53,116 bases of DNA. It comes from Candidatus Aegiribacteria sp. GTDB lineage: Bacteria; Fermentibacterota; Fermentibacteria; Fermentibacterales; JCC-6. Below, piece after piece: positions 1 to 8,088 of the stretch (positions are counted from its first letter, which is position 1; the number at the start of each line of letters is the position of its first letter). The stretch is from the NCBI GenBank assembly GCA_030594645.1, contig JAUVEU010000015.1, positions 1 to 53,116 on the forward strand, in the 5' to 3' direction. Position numbers and translations under genes: made by a program. The notes below the pieces were generated by a model, which was not told the DNA's origin, did no database searches, and worked only from the letters and a program-made list of their open reading frames with translations.

Positions 1-2
1 GC

Positions 3-920
3 AGTACCGGTAAATTCTATAATGCGACATGCTTTGCCGAGTGTCTTTCAAGAATTGCAGGCGGAGCAGTCATGGTTGTAGCTGCATGCGGATCATCTTA
101 CAGCTACTTCAACGATTATATGATCTACGGCTGTCACGCTAGTTTCAATGATAGTTTCATTTCACCTCCCTTCACCTACACAAATCCTTCTGGAGGTTAT
201 CTCGCAGGACAGATGATGACGGATGGAAAACTGGAGATGCAGGTTTCCGCCCCGTTCAATCCTTACGGTTCCTGGGAATATTATGCAGAGCTGGAATGGG
301 ATCTGTTCCTTGTTTTTGGTGATCCCACAATGGACATGAGAACAAAAGTACCGGTTCCACTCAGCATTGATGCACCTTTTTATCTCCCTGAAGGTTCTAC
401 CGAAGCGGTATTCTTCGTCTCAATACCTGATGATGGAGCAATCGAAGGAGCTCTTGTCTGTCTTCGCAAAGAGGATGAAAGCCTGTATGCAACCGGTCTT
501 ACCAACTCATACGGACTGGTGACACTCACGTTCGATCCGATTGTTACAGCAACACAACTGGACTGGATGGTCACCGCTCACAACGCTCTACCTGAATCGG
601 GTGTAGTCAACGGTGTCGGAATAGCAGAACGGGAAGGAGCTGTCGAGATAAGCATAGGCACTCCGTTCCCTAATCCAAGTTCCGATATGATTCTTTTCCC
701 TGTTTCACTCGACATTGCAGAAAATTTCGAGTTGACCATATACGACCTTTCCGGCCGTGCGGTTGAAACAGTTCACACCGGTGAACTGGCAGCCGGTATC
801 CATGAAATTGTCTGGAATGGATGCTTCGGTGATAATTTTGCTCCGGCGGGCATCTATCTGGCAAGATATATTACCGGAAATGGAAATACCGGAACTCTCA
901 AAATTGTCCTTATGAAGTAA
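3..920 (+). CDS. C25 (gingipain-like) cysteine peptidase, C-terminal part, with type IX-like sorting domain
   Basis: This gene is cut by the window edge: the frame is open from base 3, upstream of the first ATG at 72. The first residues (STGKF, then CFAECL) match the gingipain segment just after the catalytic cysteine (ACVNGDF...CFAEAL). The codon before base 3 ends in GC, which would fit TGC (Cys), so the active-site Cys probably straddles the edge and the catalytic His lies outside. Next come a GGAVMVVAACGSSYS strand typical of the family and an Ig-like middle region. From about residue 215 there is a C-terminal domain with FPNPSS, a YDLSGR strand and APAGIYLARY, as in FlgD-like/type IX sorting domains. 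The product is likely a secreted, surface-bound protease. Expression ends at a strong hairpin directly downstream. The family call is good; substrate is unknown. Confidence 0.8.
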   Translation, partial: STGKFYNATCFAECLSRIAGGAVMVVAACGSSYSYFNDYMIYGCHASFNDSFISPPFTYTNPSGGYLAGQMMTDGKLEMQVSAPFNPYGSWEYYAELEWDLFLVFGDPTMDMRTKVPVPLSIDAPFYLPEGSTEAVFFVSIPDDGAIEGALVCLRKEDESLYATGLTNSYGLVTLTFDPIVTATQLDWMVTAHNALPESGVVNGVGIAEREGAVEISIGTPFPNPSSDMILFPVSLDIAENFELTIYDLSGRAVETVHTGELAAGIHEIVWNGCFGDNFAPAGIYLARYITGNGNTGTLKIVLMK

Positions 921-940
921 CTTTCAGTAAAACTGGTTGG

Positions 941-978
941 ATCCCGCTCCGGACTCTCCGGAGCGGGATATCTTTTGT
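941..978 (+). terminator. Intrinsic terminator after the C25 peptidase gene
   Basis: A perfect 13-bp stem (941-953 with 957-969) closes a 3-nt loop and is followed by ATCTTTTGT. It lies 20 bp after the peptidase stop codon. It also covers the TTG codon at 975, which makes that codon an unlikely start for the helicase gene downstream. Confidence 0.85.
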
Positions 979-989
979 ATACTAAACAC

Positions 990-3341
990 ATGATTACCGG
1001 ATATGATCCTCTGTCAAGAACGCTCACCACAGGTATAGGAAATCTTATAGATCTTATAAGGTTACCCGATACTCTGGTCCCGCCCGAATACCCTCTGAAT
1101 GTTCACAAAAGACAGAGGTCTCACATCAAGTTTCAGAAAATGATGGAAAAAGAGGGCTGGAAAAAAGAGATTCCAGTTGAGCTGAAACTGATGACTCATG
1201 GTATCAATTTCCATATACGAGGCAGACTGGATCTGCTACTGGAATCGGATGGGATTCTTTCTCTTCTGGAAGTAAAGACGATTCCCTTTCAGCCGGACTT
1301 CGAAGATCCTGTTGACAGCAGGATCAGGCATGTGCTGCAGCTCTATTTCTATGCAAAAGCGCTTGCCTGCGAGCGACATGTATCCCCTGAATCAATTCAG
1401 ACCGGTCTTGTCTACCTTGCAATGAACACAAAAACACCTGAGAGATATGATTTCCCTGTTGATGTGTTTGGAATACAGGTTGAAGAAGCCTGGCTCAGAC
1501 ATCTTGAGAGTATAGCGGATTATCTGAACGGAGAAGACAGTCGAAAGAGAAAGCAGGTTTCCTCTCTTGCGAATTTCAGTTTCCCATACAGTTCTTTCCG
1601 GGCCGGTCAGCAGGATATTATCGATGATGTGAGATCCGCTATAATCGATCAAGCCTGCCTGATGCTTCAAGCTCCTACAGGCACAGGAAAGACAGCTGCT
1701 GTTCTTTTCGGAGCTCTTCAGGAAATTCTCCCGCAAAGGCTGACACTGTTTTTCCTTACTGCAAAAAATACTCACAAGCAGATTGTTGATGAAACTCTCA
1801 GGTTGATTATCAGCGGGGGACTTTCGCTTCGAGCAATATTCATTACGGCAAGAGAGAAAGTGTGCCTTAGAGGAAGATCATCCTGCCTGCCTGACGATTG
1901 CCCTTTCGCCTCAGATTTTGGAAAAAAAGTAAGAGAATCAGGTGTGATAGAGAACCTTCTGAATCAAAAAGTTATAGATCCGAACATTCTTGTGGAAATG
2001 TCGAAGAGCGCCGGCGTCTGCCCTTTCGAGCTGCAGCTGATTATTTCAACAAGATGTGATGCAGTAGTATGTGATTACAATTACGTTTTCGATCCGCATG
2101 TCTACCTCAAACGGTTCTTTCTGGAAAGATCCACTTCATGTACATGCTCTCTCCTGATCGATGAATCGGCAAATCTGCCGTCCAGAGCAAGGGATTACTA
2201 TTCCCCTGAAATACGGCTATCCTGGGTCGAGCAGCTTCTGGCTGACCATAAATGCCCTGAGTATAGAAGAAAACTGCTTAAACCCTGGAAGGAGAAGTTC
2301 CGGGAATTGAACAATCTTCTGATACAGAATAACAGTCAGGAGTATGAACTCCCGCCGGAGACTGAACTCTCACTTCATGTTGAACAATGGATGAATCTTT
2401 TCATTGAACTGAAAGACGCTCCGGAAGAACTCCGGCTGATGTTCAGAGCGATCCTGGATTTTTCGAAGATATCGGATTCCTATGACAACAGGTTTCATCT
2501 GCTCTTCCGCGCGGAAGGAAATGACAGAGTCCTTCAATGGTTCTGCACTGATCCTTCCGAATTTCTCAGTGAAAGGCTCCGAGCCTGTCACAGCTCCATC
2601 GCGTTCTCCGCGACACTCACACCCTTTGACCATTTTCGAGATCTGCTTGGATTTCCTAATGAACCGGAAACCAGATATAGAAGCATCTCTTATCCGTTTC
2701 CGGAAGAGAATCTTGGTGTCTGGATTGATTCGAGCATAGATACAAGATATAAAAGCAGAACTTTGTCAGTTACACTCCTGGCTGAGAAATTGAAGAATAT
2801 TCATTCAAACGTACCCGGAACATGGCTCGTTTTCTTTCCATCTTACGCATACATTAACCTTATCAGAAGATTTCTCGATGAAAGTTCCTTACCTCTTCTT
2901 ATCCAGACTCCCGGAATGACAGGTGAAGAAAGAACTTCCTTCATCTCTCAGATAGAATCGGGTTCACATCTCGTCCTTACAGTCTCAGGCGGGATTTTTG
3001 CTGAAGGAATCGATCTTCGATCAGATACTCTCAGGGGAGCTGTGATCATTGGACCATCGCTCCCTGGAATGAACCTTCGCCTGAAACTGCTTTCGGAAAG
3101 CTTCTCAGTACGAAACAGAGATGGTTTTCTTCATACATGGGCAATTCCGGGTATGGTGAGAGTAATTCAGGCAGCTGGAAGACTTATTAGAAATGAAAAA
3201 CAGCGAAGGATGGTTATTCTTATTGGAAAAAGATTCACCAGATACCCCTATATAGGTCTACTGCCTGAACACTGGTTCAGCAACGGATCAATACAACTGT
3301 TATCCAACGGATTGGATGATTTAGTAAATTTCATGAAATAA
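990..3341 (+). CDS. XPD/DinG-type Fe-S helicase with N-terminal PD-(D/E)XK nuclease domain
   Basis: This 783-residue protein looks like a DNA repair or recombination enzyme. Residues about 70-95 hold a nuclease signature: RLDLLL, then EVK about 14 residues later, the D...ExK pattern of Cas4/RecB-like nucleases. The helicase part follows, with APTGTGKT (Walker A, about 228), DESAN in place of DEAH (about 391) and QAAGRLIR (motif VI, about 727). Between motifs I and II, cysteines near 291, 298, 303 and 343 are placed like the Fe-S ligands of XPD/DinG. The frame is open to a TTG at 975, but that codon sits beside the terminator hairpin, so I chose the ATG at 990. No clear Shine-Dalgarno site precedes either start, so translation may be leaderless. 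The gene stands alone. The known family acts 5'-3' on single-stranded or damaged DNA; the exact role here is unknown. Confidence 0.8.
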   Translation: MITGYDPLSRTLTTGIGNLIDLIRLPDTLVPPEYPLNVHKRQRSHIKFQKMMEKEGWKKEIPVELKLMTHGINFHIRGRLDLLLESDGILSLLEVKTIPFQPDFEDPVDSRIRHVLQLYFYAKALACERHVSPESIQTGLVYLAMNTKTPERYDFPVDVFGIQVEEAWLRHLESIADYLNGEDSRKRKQVSSLANFSFPYSSFRAGQQDIIDDVRSAIIDQACLMLQAPTGTGKTAAVLFGALQEILPQRLTLFFLTAKNTHKQIVDETLRLIISGGLSLRAIFITAREKVCLRGRSSCLPDDCPFASDFGKKVRESGVIENLLNQKVIDPNILVEMSKSAGVCPFELQLIISTRCDAVVCDYNYVFDPHVYLKRFFLERSTSCTCSLLIDESANLPSRARDYYSPEIRLSWVEQLLADHKCPEYRRKLLKPWKEKFRELNNLLIQNNSQEYELPPETELSLHVEQWMNLFIELKDAPEELRLMFRAILDFSKISDSYDNRFHLLFRAEGNDRVLQWFCTDPSEFLSERLRACHSSIAFSATLTPFDHFRDLLGFPNEPETRYRSISYPFPEENLGVWIDSSIDTRYKSRTLSVTLLAEKLKNIHSNVPGTWLVFFPSYAYINLIRRFLDESSLPLLIQTPGMTGEERTSFISQIESGSHLVLTVSGGIFAEGIDLRSDTLRGAVIIGPSLPGMNLRLKLLSESFSVRNRDGFLHTWAIPGMVRVIQAAGRLIRNEKQRRMVILIGKRFTRYPYIGLLPEHWFSNGSIQLLSNGLDDLVNFMK

Positions 3342-3374
3342 AGATGGCGATGCATTGCATCGCCATCTCCTTTA
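3342..3374. terminator. Bidirectional terminator between convergent genes
   Basis: Perfect 13-bp arms (3342-3354 and 3356-3368) lie immediately after the helicase stop codon and before the stop of the convergent lipoprotein gene. On the plus strand CCTTT follows. It probably serves both genes. Confidence 0.75.
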
Positions 3375-3386
3375 AACCCTTAAAGC

Positions 3387-3722
3387 TTACTCAGTTATTT
3401 CTTCGATGCCTTCTATAACTTCCCCGGCATCCTCAACAACTTCTTCAACTTCTTCTACAACTTCTTCAACTTCTTCTACAGCTTCTTCAACTTCTTCTAC
3501 AGCTTCTTCAAGGCCTTCCTCAGCCTCTTCTAAGCCTTCCTCAGCCTCTTCGACTACTTCTTCAGTGGTTTCTTCAACAACCTCAGGGGTTTCCTCAACT
3601 ACTTCAGTAGTTTCTTCGGTTGCTTCAGGAGTTTCGGTTGCGTCATCTGCAGGTGTCTCACCACAGCCAGCTGCAAGAACAAGAAGGAAAGCCATAAGAA
3701 TTCCTGTAATGAAATATCTCAT
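3387..3722 (-). CDS. Small lipoprotein with acidic Glu/Val heptad repeats
   Basis: The 111-residue product begins with a lipoprotein signal peptide: MRYF, a hydrophobic core, then the lipobox LAAGC with Cys at about residue 20. The mature part is almost only Glu, Val, Ala and Thr. It starts as TEE/VVEE-type repeats and becomes regular heptads of the form EEVEEVV, with hydrophobic residues at a and d positions. This predicts a long, strongly acidic amphipathic helix or coiled coil anchored to a membrane by lipid. An AGGAG site precedes the ATG. I recognise no named family; a Lpp-like spacer, a cation-binding role or a disordered surface brush are all possible. The repeats exist at the DNA level too (separate entry). 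It is a real gene because signal peptide, lipobox, RBS and terminator all agree. Confidence 0.8.
   Translation of the reverse strand: MRYFITGILMAFLLVLAAGCGETPADDATETPEATEETTEVVEETPEVVEETTEEVVEEAEEGLEEAEEGLEEAVEEVEEAVEEVEEVVEEVEEVVEDAGEVIEGIEEITE
3436..3561 (-). repeat. 21-bp tandem repeats (six units) in the lipoprotein gene
   Basis: Six consecutive 21-bp units start at 3436, 3457, 3478, 3499, 3520 and 3541. The first two are identical and the rest drift. Each unit encodes one heptad (EEVEEVV type), so gain or loss of a unit keeps the frame and changes helix length by two turns. Confidence 0.85.
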
Positions 3723-3797
3723 ATTAGCTCCTTTCAGTTATCAAATCAGTTTTTAGAGATTACTTTTAAAGACCCCTCTATCCATACACAAGGGTAA

Positions 3798-3826
3798 CCA
3801 ATAAGACACGCTCAAGTTGATGTCAA
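3798..3826 (-). promoter_or_regulatory. Possible sigma70-type promoter of the lipoprotein gene
   Basis: On the minus strand TTGACA (3821-3826) is separated by 17 bp from TATTGG (3798-3803), about 75 bp upstream of the lipoprotein ATG. The -35 is perfect but the -10 is weak. Confidence 0.35.
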
Positions 3827-3890
3827 GAAGAAAAAGGTCTTATCAAAAGAGCATAACAACCATCATCAAGAGATATGAACATCAAGTAAT

Positions 3891-3931
3891 ACTCTGTTCT
3901 CGCAACCATAACTCTAATCCGAGAACAGGGT
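3891..3931. repeat. Inverted repeat downstream of the RNase HIII gene
   Basis: A 12-bp stem (3891-3902 with 3920-3931, one G-U pair) has a 17-nt loop. It lies about 40 bp past the stop of rnhC and could be its terminator, but no U-run follows on the minus strand. Apart from this hairpin and the candidate promoter, the 245-bp gap 3723-3967 holds nothing I recognise. Confidence 0.5.
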
Positions 3932-3967
3932 TTTGATATGCCCGAAAGTGAAATGTTTCTTGCTTGC

Positions 3968-4879
3968 TCAGTCAGGAAACAGCGAGTTGATCTTCATTGT
4001 ATTTTTGAAATGCACCTTCGCTATACTGTCCAGAACATCTGAACCGTACTTCTTCACGAATTCTCTGCAGATCGAATCGGTTTCCTTCCCTGCGCCCGGC
4101 ATGGCTTTAATTTCATATCTATCCGTAATGATTTCCAGACCGTCGAGATATGCATCTCTCGCAAGGATTGATGCAGCTGCAACTGCCGAATCGGATTCCC
4201 CCCTTACACGCAGGTCCAGTTCGTAATCGCCAGCTGGAAGCAGATATCTGATTCTCTTTTCAGGACAGAACTTATCGATAATAATTCTGGCCGGCATCCG
4301 AACATTCTTCAACAGGCGGGTTATTGCTTCCGCGTGACATTCAGCCAGAAGATCAAGGCTGTTCTTTCCGGACACTTTCAGTTGAACGAACCTTCTGTTG
4401 TATTCAGCTGAATTTACTGAGATCACAGTTGAAAATCCCGGTGCGATACTCCGTATTCCTCTGGCATATTCCCTTATAGCTTTATCACTGAGTTTCTTGG
4501 AATCAGTAACACCAATATCCTTTAATTCGGCTGCGAGACTGGTATCAGCATACACCGCCGCTACTGTCAGCGGTCCCATATAATCACCTTTTCCGGCCTC
4601 ATCGGTACCGATCCATGTTTCATCCGGTAACTGCGCCTCGTCAGTTGGGAGCAGATCCTCAATTCTCTTGATAAGAACTGTATCACCACCGGCTGGAATT
4701 ATTGTAAACCCTTTTTTCTTTGAATAATAGAAATTGAATCTGCAACTGTAAGAGCTATCGGCAAACCTGATCTGGATTCCGTTGACCAGATCCCTCCGAT
4801 TTTCCAATCGTATCCCGTCTTCTCGAAGAATCCTGACCACGTTATCAACAAGTTTCATCAATTCGCTCAAAGAGGTCAC
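3968..4879 (-). CDS. rnhC: Ribonuclease HIII
   Basis: Cleaves the RNA strand of RNA-DNA hybrids in the cytoplasm, removing R-loops or primers. The 303-residue protein has the two-part layout of RNase HIII: an N-terminal substrate-binding domain (about 1-85, DUF3378/TBP-like) and a catalytic core. The core opens with GTDEAGKGDYMGPL (about 92-105), giving the first Asp-Glu pair of the metal site, followed by GVTDSKKLSD with the next Asp. GTDEAGKGD distinguishes HIII from HII. The length is normal. The ATG overlaps the stop of the DUF3108 gene upstream by 4 bp (ATGA), so the two are translationally coupled, and with the glycosyltransferase gene they form one operon. No functional link among the three is obvious. 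Confidence 0.92.
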   Translation of the reverse strand: MTSLSELMKLVDNVVRILREDGIRLENRRDLVNGIQIRFADSSYSCRFNFYYSKKKGFTIIPAGGDTVLIKRIEDLLPTDEAQLPDETWIGTDEAGKGDYMGPLTVAAVYADTSLAAELKDIGVTDSKKLSDKAIREYARGIRSIAPGFSTVISVNSAEYNRRFVQLKVSGKNSLDLLAECHAEAITRLLKNVRMPARIIIDKFCPEKRIRYLLPAGDYELDLRVRGESDSAVAAASILARDAYLDGLEIITDRYEIKAMPGAGKETDSICREFVKKYGSDVLDSIAKVHFKNTMKINSLFPD

Positions 4880-5703
4880 TCAATCTCCGGGGAATATACA
4901 GGAAAACCAGGATTATCCACTTCGATTGGAGTTCCGGTGGTGTATTCCTCAAGTACACATACTATTTCTCCAATAACAATAGCGCTTCGCATGAGAACAG
5001 GCATGTGACGATCATCATCTGTAAGCCATACCCAGATTTCTCCCTGCTGGTCAAATAACCCCTGCGAGCGAAGTTCAGGCTGAACCATGATGCAGTCGAA
5101 CTCACCAGCCGGAACCCTGATGTGATCACGCTCATACACGACTATTTTTAAAGGATAATTATCATTATCAATATGGCTGTCTACATAGTAGGTGTTTCCA
5201 ACTTCGAGAGGAAGAGTTCGCACAAAGTACAGGCAGCTCAGAACGTCCAGCGCATGAGCCGGAATCTCCATTGACATAAGCGAAGAGTCTGTTTCTTCAG
5301 GATAGTAGACCATTCCGGCATCCTGATCGAACAGAACTTCTTCCTGATATCTGAAATCCCCTTCGTGAAGGTTCTTGAAAAACCTCAGTGTATGGAACTG
5401 GACAATATCAAGATAAGCCTCATTCAAATCATTAACTTCGAAGAAAGTACTGAATGCCGGGTTGGATTGAGCCGTCGCGGATATTCTGTAAGCCAACAGT
5501 CCGTTGTACTGCTCGGGGCCTGTTACAGCTAAAGTAGCAGTTCCAGCTTTTAGTATGCCATATTCAACGCTGAATTCAAGCCTTTCTCCTGGACCGAACG
5601 CTCCATTCTCAACATACCTGGGAAGGTATTCATTGATGGAGACAACTTCAGCTGAATCAGGATCAGAAAGGAAAAGACTTAGAATGAAGAATAGTACTGT
5701 CAT
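4876..5703 (-). CDS. DUF3108 domain protein, exported
   Basis: This 275-residue protein starts with a short hydrophobic segment (MTVLFFILSLFL) that looks like a signal peptide. The rest fits DUF3108: an early FGPGERLEFSVEYGILKAGTATL strand pair, a central HEGDFRYQEEV region, HALDVLSCLYFVRTLPLEVG, and a late IRVPAGEFDCIMVQP motif. Members are periplasmic or outer-membrane-associated beta-rich proteins of unknown function, often near envelope genes. It lies between a glycosyltransferase gene 21 bp upstream and rnhC, which it overlaps by 4 bp. An envelope role is plausible but unproven. Confidence 0.75.
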   Translation of the reverse strand: MTVLFFILSLFLSDPDSAEVVSINEYLPRYVENGAFGPGERLEFSVEYGILKAGTATLAVTGPEQYNGLLAYRISATAQSNPAFSTFFEVNDLNEAYLDIVQFHTLRFFKNLHEGDFRYQEEVLFDQDAGMVYYPEETDSSLMSMEIPAHALDVLSCLYFVRTLPLEVGNTYYVDSHIDNDNYPLKIVVYERDHIRVPAGEFDCIMVQPELRSQGLFDQQGEIWVWLTDDDRHMPVLMRSAIVIGEIVCVLEEYTTGTPIEVDNPGFPVYSPEIE

Positions 5704-5724
5704 ATTTGCTCGCTCCCTTTTTAA

Positions 5725-6801
5725 TTAAGGTACCCGCAAACCGGAAAGATGTTCCTTCCCGGAAATCGTCTGGAGAACTTCTTCCCATTTTTTTCCAATA
5801 ATCGGATAACTGAATACGGACACGCATCTATTCCTGGCTCTTCTACCCATCCTCAAAGCCATAGCGGGATTATCAAACAGGAAACCAGCCTGTGCCGCAA
5901 GCTGTCTGTAATTACCTGGTGAATGAAAAAGTCCCGTTTCGCCATCATTAACCAGATCAAGAAGACCGTTTGTCGCAGCGGCAAGCAGTGGCAGGCCAGT
6001 ACTCATAATTTCCATTCCAGCTCTTGATACTACTTCACTTCCAAGACTGGTCACAACACCGATGCCACCCTTTGAGAGGATTTCCCTGATACTACTAACT
6101 CTGCCCGGCAGGCTCAGCCTGTTTTCAACACCCAGATCCCCGGCATAATCAAGCAGTTCCTCCTGAGACTGTTGAGACGGAGACCCGATAATAATTGCGC
6201 ATACGTCCTCATGTAGCAGCGTAAGCGCACGTATCAGTGTTCTATGGCCTTTCATGGGGCTTAATCTTCCTATTGATATGAGCAGGCGGGGAAGAGTTTC
6301 CATGTGCTTCGAAGGAGAAAACAGTTCTGTATCAACAGGATGAGGAATAATTTCAACTGCTCCATCCCGTTCTCCCGCATACTCTCTTTCAACCATGAAA
6401 GGGGATGGAAATACTACCAGATCAGTTCTGCTGTCAATGGTTCTCCAGAGTTTTCCTGTACGCGGTTTTCTGATATCACATCTTATTCGAACCAGAGGGA
6501 TATCACTGGTCGCAAGAGCACACGCAGTCTGGCCGTCAGCTCTTGTTGTACAGATAACGTCAGGATCAAACCGCTTTATGAGTTTTTTCATGGGGATCAA
6601 ACCTGTGGCTATCGCGGATTTACGCAGACTCAACCCGGCAGCTTCTATTCCCTGTCCTTCAGCTTCAATGAATACCGGACCGTCCGGCTCGGTTTGAAGA
6701 AGTACTGTATGACCGAGTTCATTCATCATTCTGGCCAGAGCAATACCACCGGCGGCAGAAGCATCAACTCCGTGGCAGTTAACAGTTACCAGAACTTTCA
6801 A
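5725..6801 (-). CDS. Glycosyltransferase family 4 (GT-B fold)
   Basis: Likely moves a sugar from a nucleotide donor to a lipid or glycan at the inner membrane face. The N-terminal domain begins KVLVTVNCHGVDASAAGG. The C-terminal Rossmann domain has the GT4 hallmarks ISIGRLSPMKGHRTLI and the E-x7-E-like SEVVSRAGMEIMSTGLP. The open frame runs on to 6969, but the true start is most likely the TTG at 6801: a GGGGAGG Shine-Dalgarno site lies 5 nt upstream, and the family N-terminus begins there. This gives 358 residues, normal for GT4. It is the first gene of the operon with DUF3108 and rnhC and is divergent from the aminotransferase gene. The acceptor sugar cannot be told from sequence. Confidence 0.82.
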   Translation of the reverse strand: MKVLVTVNCHGVDASAAGGIALARMMNELGHTVLLQTEPDGPVFIEAEGQGIEAAGLSLRKSAIATGLIPMKKLIKRFDPDVICTTRADGQTACALATSDIPLVRIRCDIRKPRTGKLWRTIDSRTDLVVFPSPFMVEREYAGERDGAVEIIPHPVDTELFSPSKHMETLPRLLISIGRLSPMKGHRTLIRALTLLHEDVCAIIIGSPSQQSQEELLDYAGDLGVENRLSLPGRVSSIREILSKGGIGVVTSLGSEVVSRAGMEIMSTGLPLLAAATNGLLDLVNDGETGLFHSPGNYRQLAAQAGFLFDNPAMALRMGRRARNRCVSVFSYPIIGKKWEEVLQTISGKEHLSGLRVP

Positions 6802-6839
6802 GAAAACCTCCCCTGGTTTTTTCTTTATGGTTACCCTGG

Positions 6840-6845
6840 TATAAT
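6840..6845 (+). promoter_or_regulatory. Candidate -10 element for the aminotransferase gene
   Basis: A perfect TATAAT lies 43 bp before the aminotransferase ATG in the 87-bp divergent gap. The matching -35 region is only a T-run, so this is a weak call. Confidence 0.35.
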
Positions 6846-6888
6846 CGTATATGTCAATGCTGCAATATATCAAAGGAAAGAGATACAG

Positions 6889-8061
6889 ATGAACCGCTTC
6901 CTTCCATCTGATAGAATGACTTCTATCAAAATGCCGCCCATATCCGCAATAATGAGCAGGATAGCGCATCTTCGATCAGAGGGAAATATAATCTACAGCA
7001 TGGCTCAGGCTGTTCCATGGTACGCACCTCCAGTTCTGTCTCTTGAAAAACTCGCTGAAAACCTGAGCAACCAATCTCTTCACAGATACAGCCCTGATCC
7101 TGGTTACCCGTCGGCAAGGTTTGCGGTAACAGAGGACTTCAGAAAACGAAGATCAATTTGCCTGGATCCGGCAGATGAACTGCATCTTACATGCGGAGCA
7201 AGCCAGGCGTTTCTTAGTGCTCTTCTGACCGTAACATCAGCGGGAGACACTGTCGCTGTTCTGGAACCGTATTATTTCGACCATGTATTTGCCATAAGAT
7301 TCAGCAATCTTGGTCTTTGTTCAATTCCAATGATAGAGGAAGATGATGATTGGAAAATACCTCTGCATGAACTGGAAAGGGTTCTCCCTGGAGTTTCCGC
7401 TCTAGTTCTCGTCAATCCCGGTAACCCGACAGGAAAAGTTGTCTGTGACAGTAGTATGAAGAAGATAGTGGAAATGACCGCAAATTCAGGAACGTTCCTG
7501 ATCCTTGATGAAACCTATGAACGGTTTGTGTTTACTGGCGATAAATGGCATCCATGGCAGGAAGGACATCCACAACATGTGATGACTATCGGCAGTTTTT
7601 CAAAGAGTCTCGGAATGCCTGGATGGAGAATCGGGTACTTGTTCGGTGCTGCTGATTTACTTAAGCAGGCACTCAAAGTTCAGGATTCCGTGGTTATATG
7701 TCCACCTTCTCCTTCGCAATTCCTGCTTGAAACTGCGCTTCTGGAAGTGGACTGGATATCGAAGATGTCTGAGGGTGTAAAACACAGACTGGAACGCTGC
7801 AGGAACGCATTAAGCGGCAACAGATCCCTTTCATGGCGGAAAGCTGGTGGAGCCTTCTTTACGCTCGCCTCATATAAAAGCAGTATGAATTCACAGGAAG
7901 CTGCCATGTACATTCTGGATGAATATGGTTTAGGAACCATTCCAGGTTCAGCATTCGGACCAATTGGGGAAAAACACTTAAGGATCAGCTTCGGCTGTCT
8001 TTCGGATGAAGAACTGGAACCGGCAATGGAAATTCTTTCAGATATTACCTTTCCCGAATAA
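6889..8061 (+). CDS. Class I/II PLP-dependent aminotransferase
   Basis: A fold-type I aminotransferase of 390 residues. Visible motifs are TCGASQAF (phosphate-binding turn), VNPGNPTGK, ILDETYERF (Asp contacting the PLP ring nitrogen) and SFSKSLGMPGWRIGY, whose Lys would form the Schiff base with PLP. This is the aspartate/aromatic aminotransferase subgroup; substrate preference cannot be read with confidence. The start is the ATG at 6889, with AGGAAAGAG just upstream. The open frame extends 585 bp further upstream, but that part is antisense to the glycosyltransferase gene and has no family similarity. It stands alone, convergent with the sensor kinase gene. Confidence 0.87.
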   Translation: MNRFLPSDRMTSIKMPPISAIMSRIAHLRSEGNIIYSMAQAVPWYAPPVLSLEKLAENLSNQSLHRYSPDPGYPSARFAVTEDFRKRRSICLDPADELHLTCGASQAFLSALLTVTSAGDTVAVLEPYYFDHVFAIRFSNLGLCSIPMIEEDDDWKIPLHELERVLPGVSALVLVNPGNPTGKVVCDSSMKKIVEMTANSGTFLILDETYERFVFTGDKWHPWQEGHPQHVMTIGSFSKSLGMPGWRIGYLFGAADLLKQALKVQDSVVICPPSPSQFLLETALLEVDWISKMSEGVKHRLERCRNALSGNRSLSWRKAGGAFFTLASYKSSMNSQEAAMYILDEYGLGTIPGSAFGPIGEKHLRISFGCLSDEELEPAMEILSDITFPE

Positions 8062-8088
8062 TCCTTTCCCGGATATTTCACCAGCACT

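Noticed and set aside
3406-3756. Open frame of Ser/Thr repeats on the plus strand
   Set aside because: It is the antisense of the Glu/Val lipoprotein repeats; it lacks a ribosome site, and the opposite strand has signal peptide, lipobox and RBS.
6304-6888. Long N-terminal extension of the aminotransferase
   Set aside because: It is antisense to the glycosyltransferase gene and lacks similarity; ATG 6889 has a good ribosome site.
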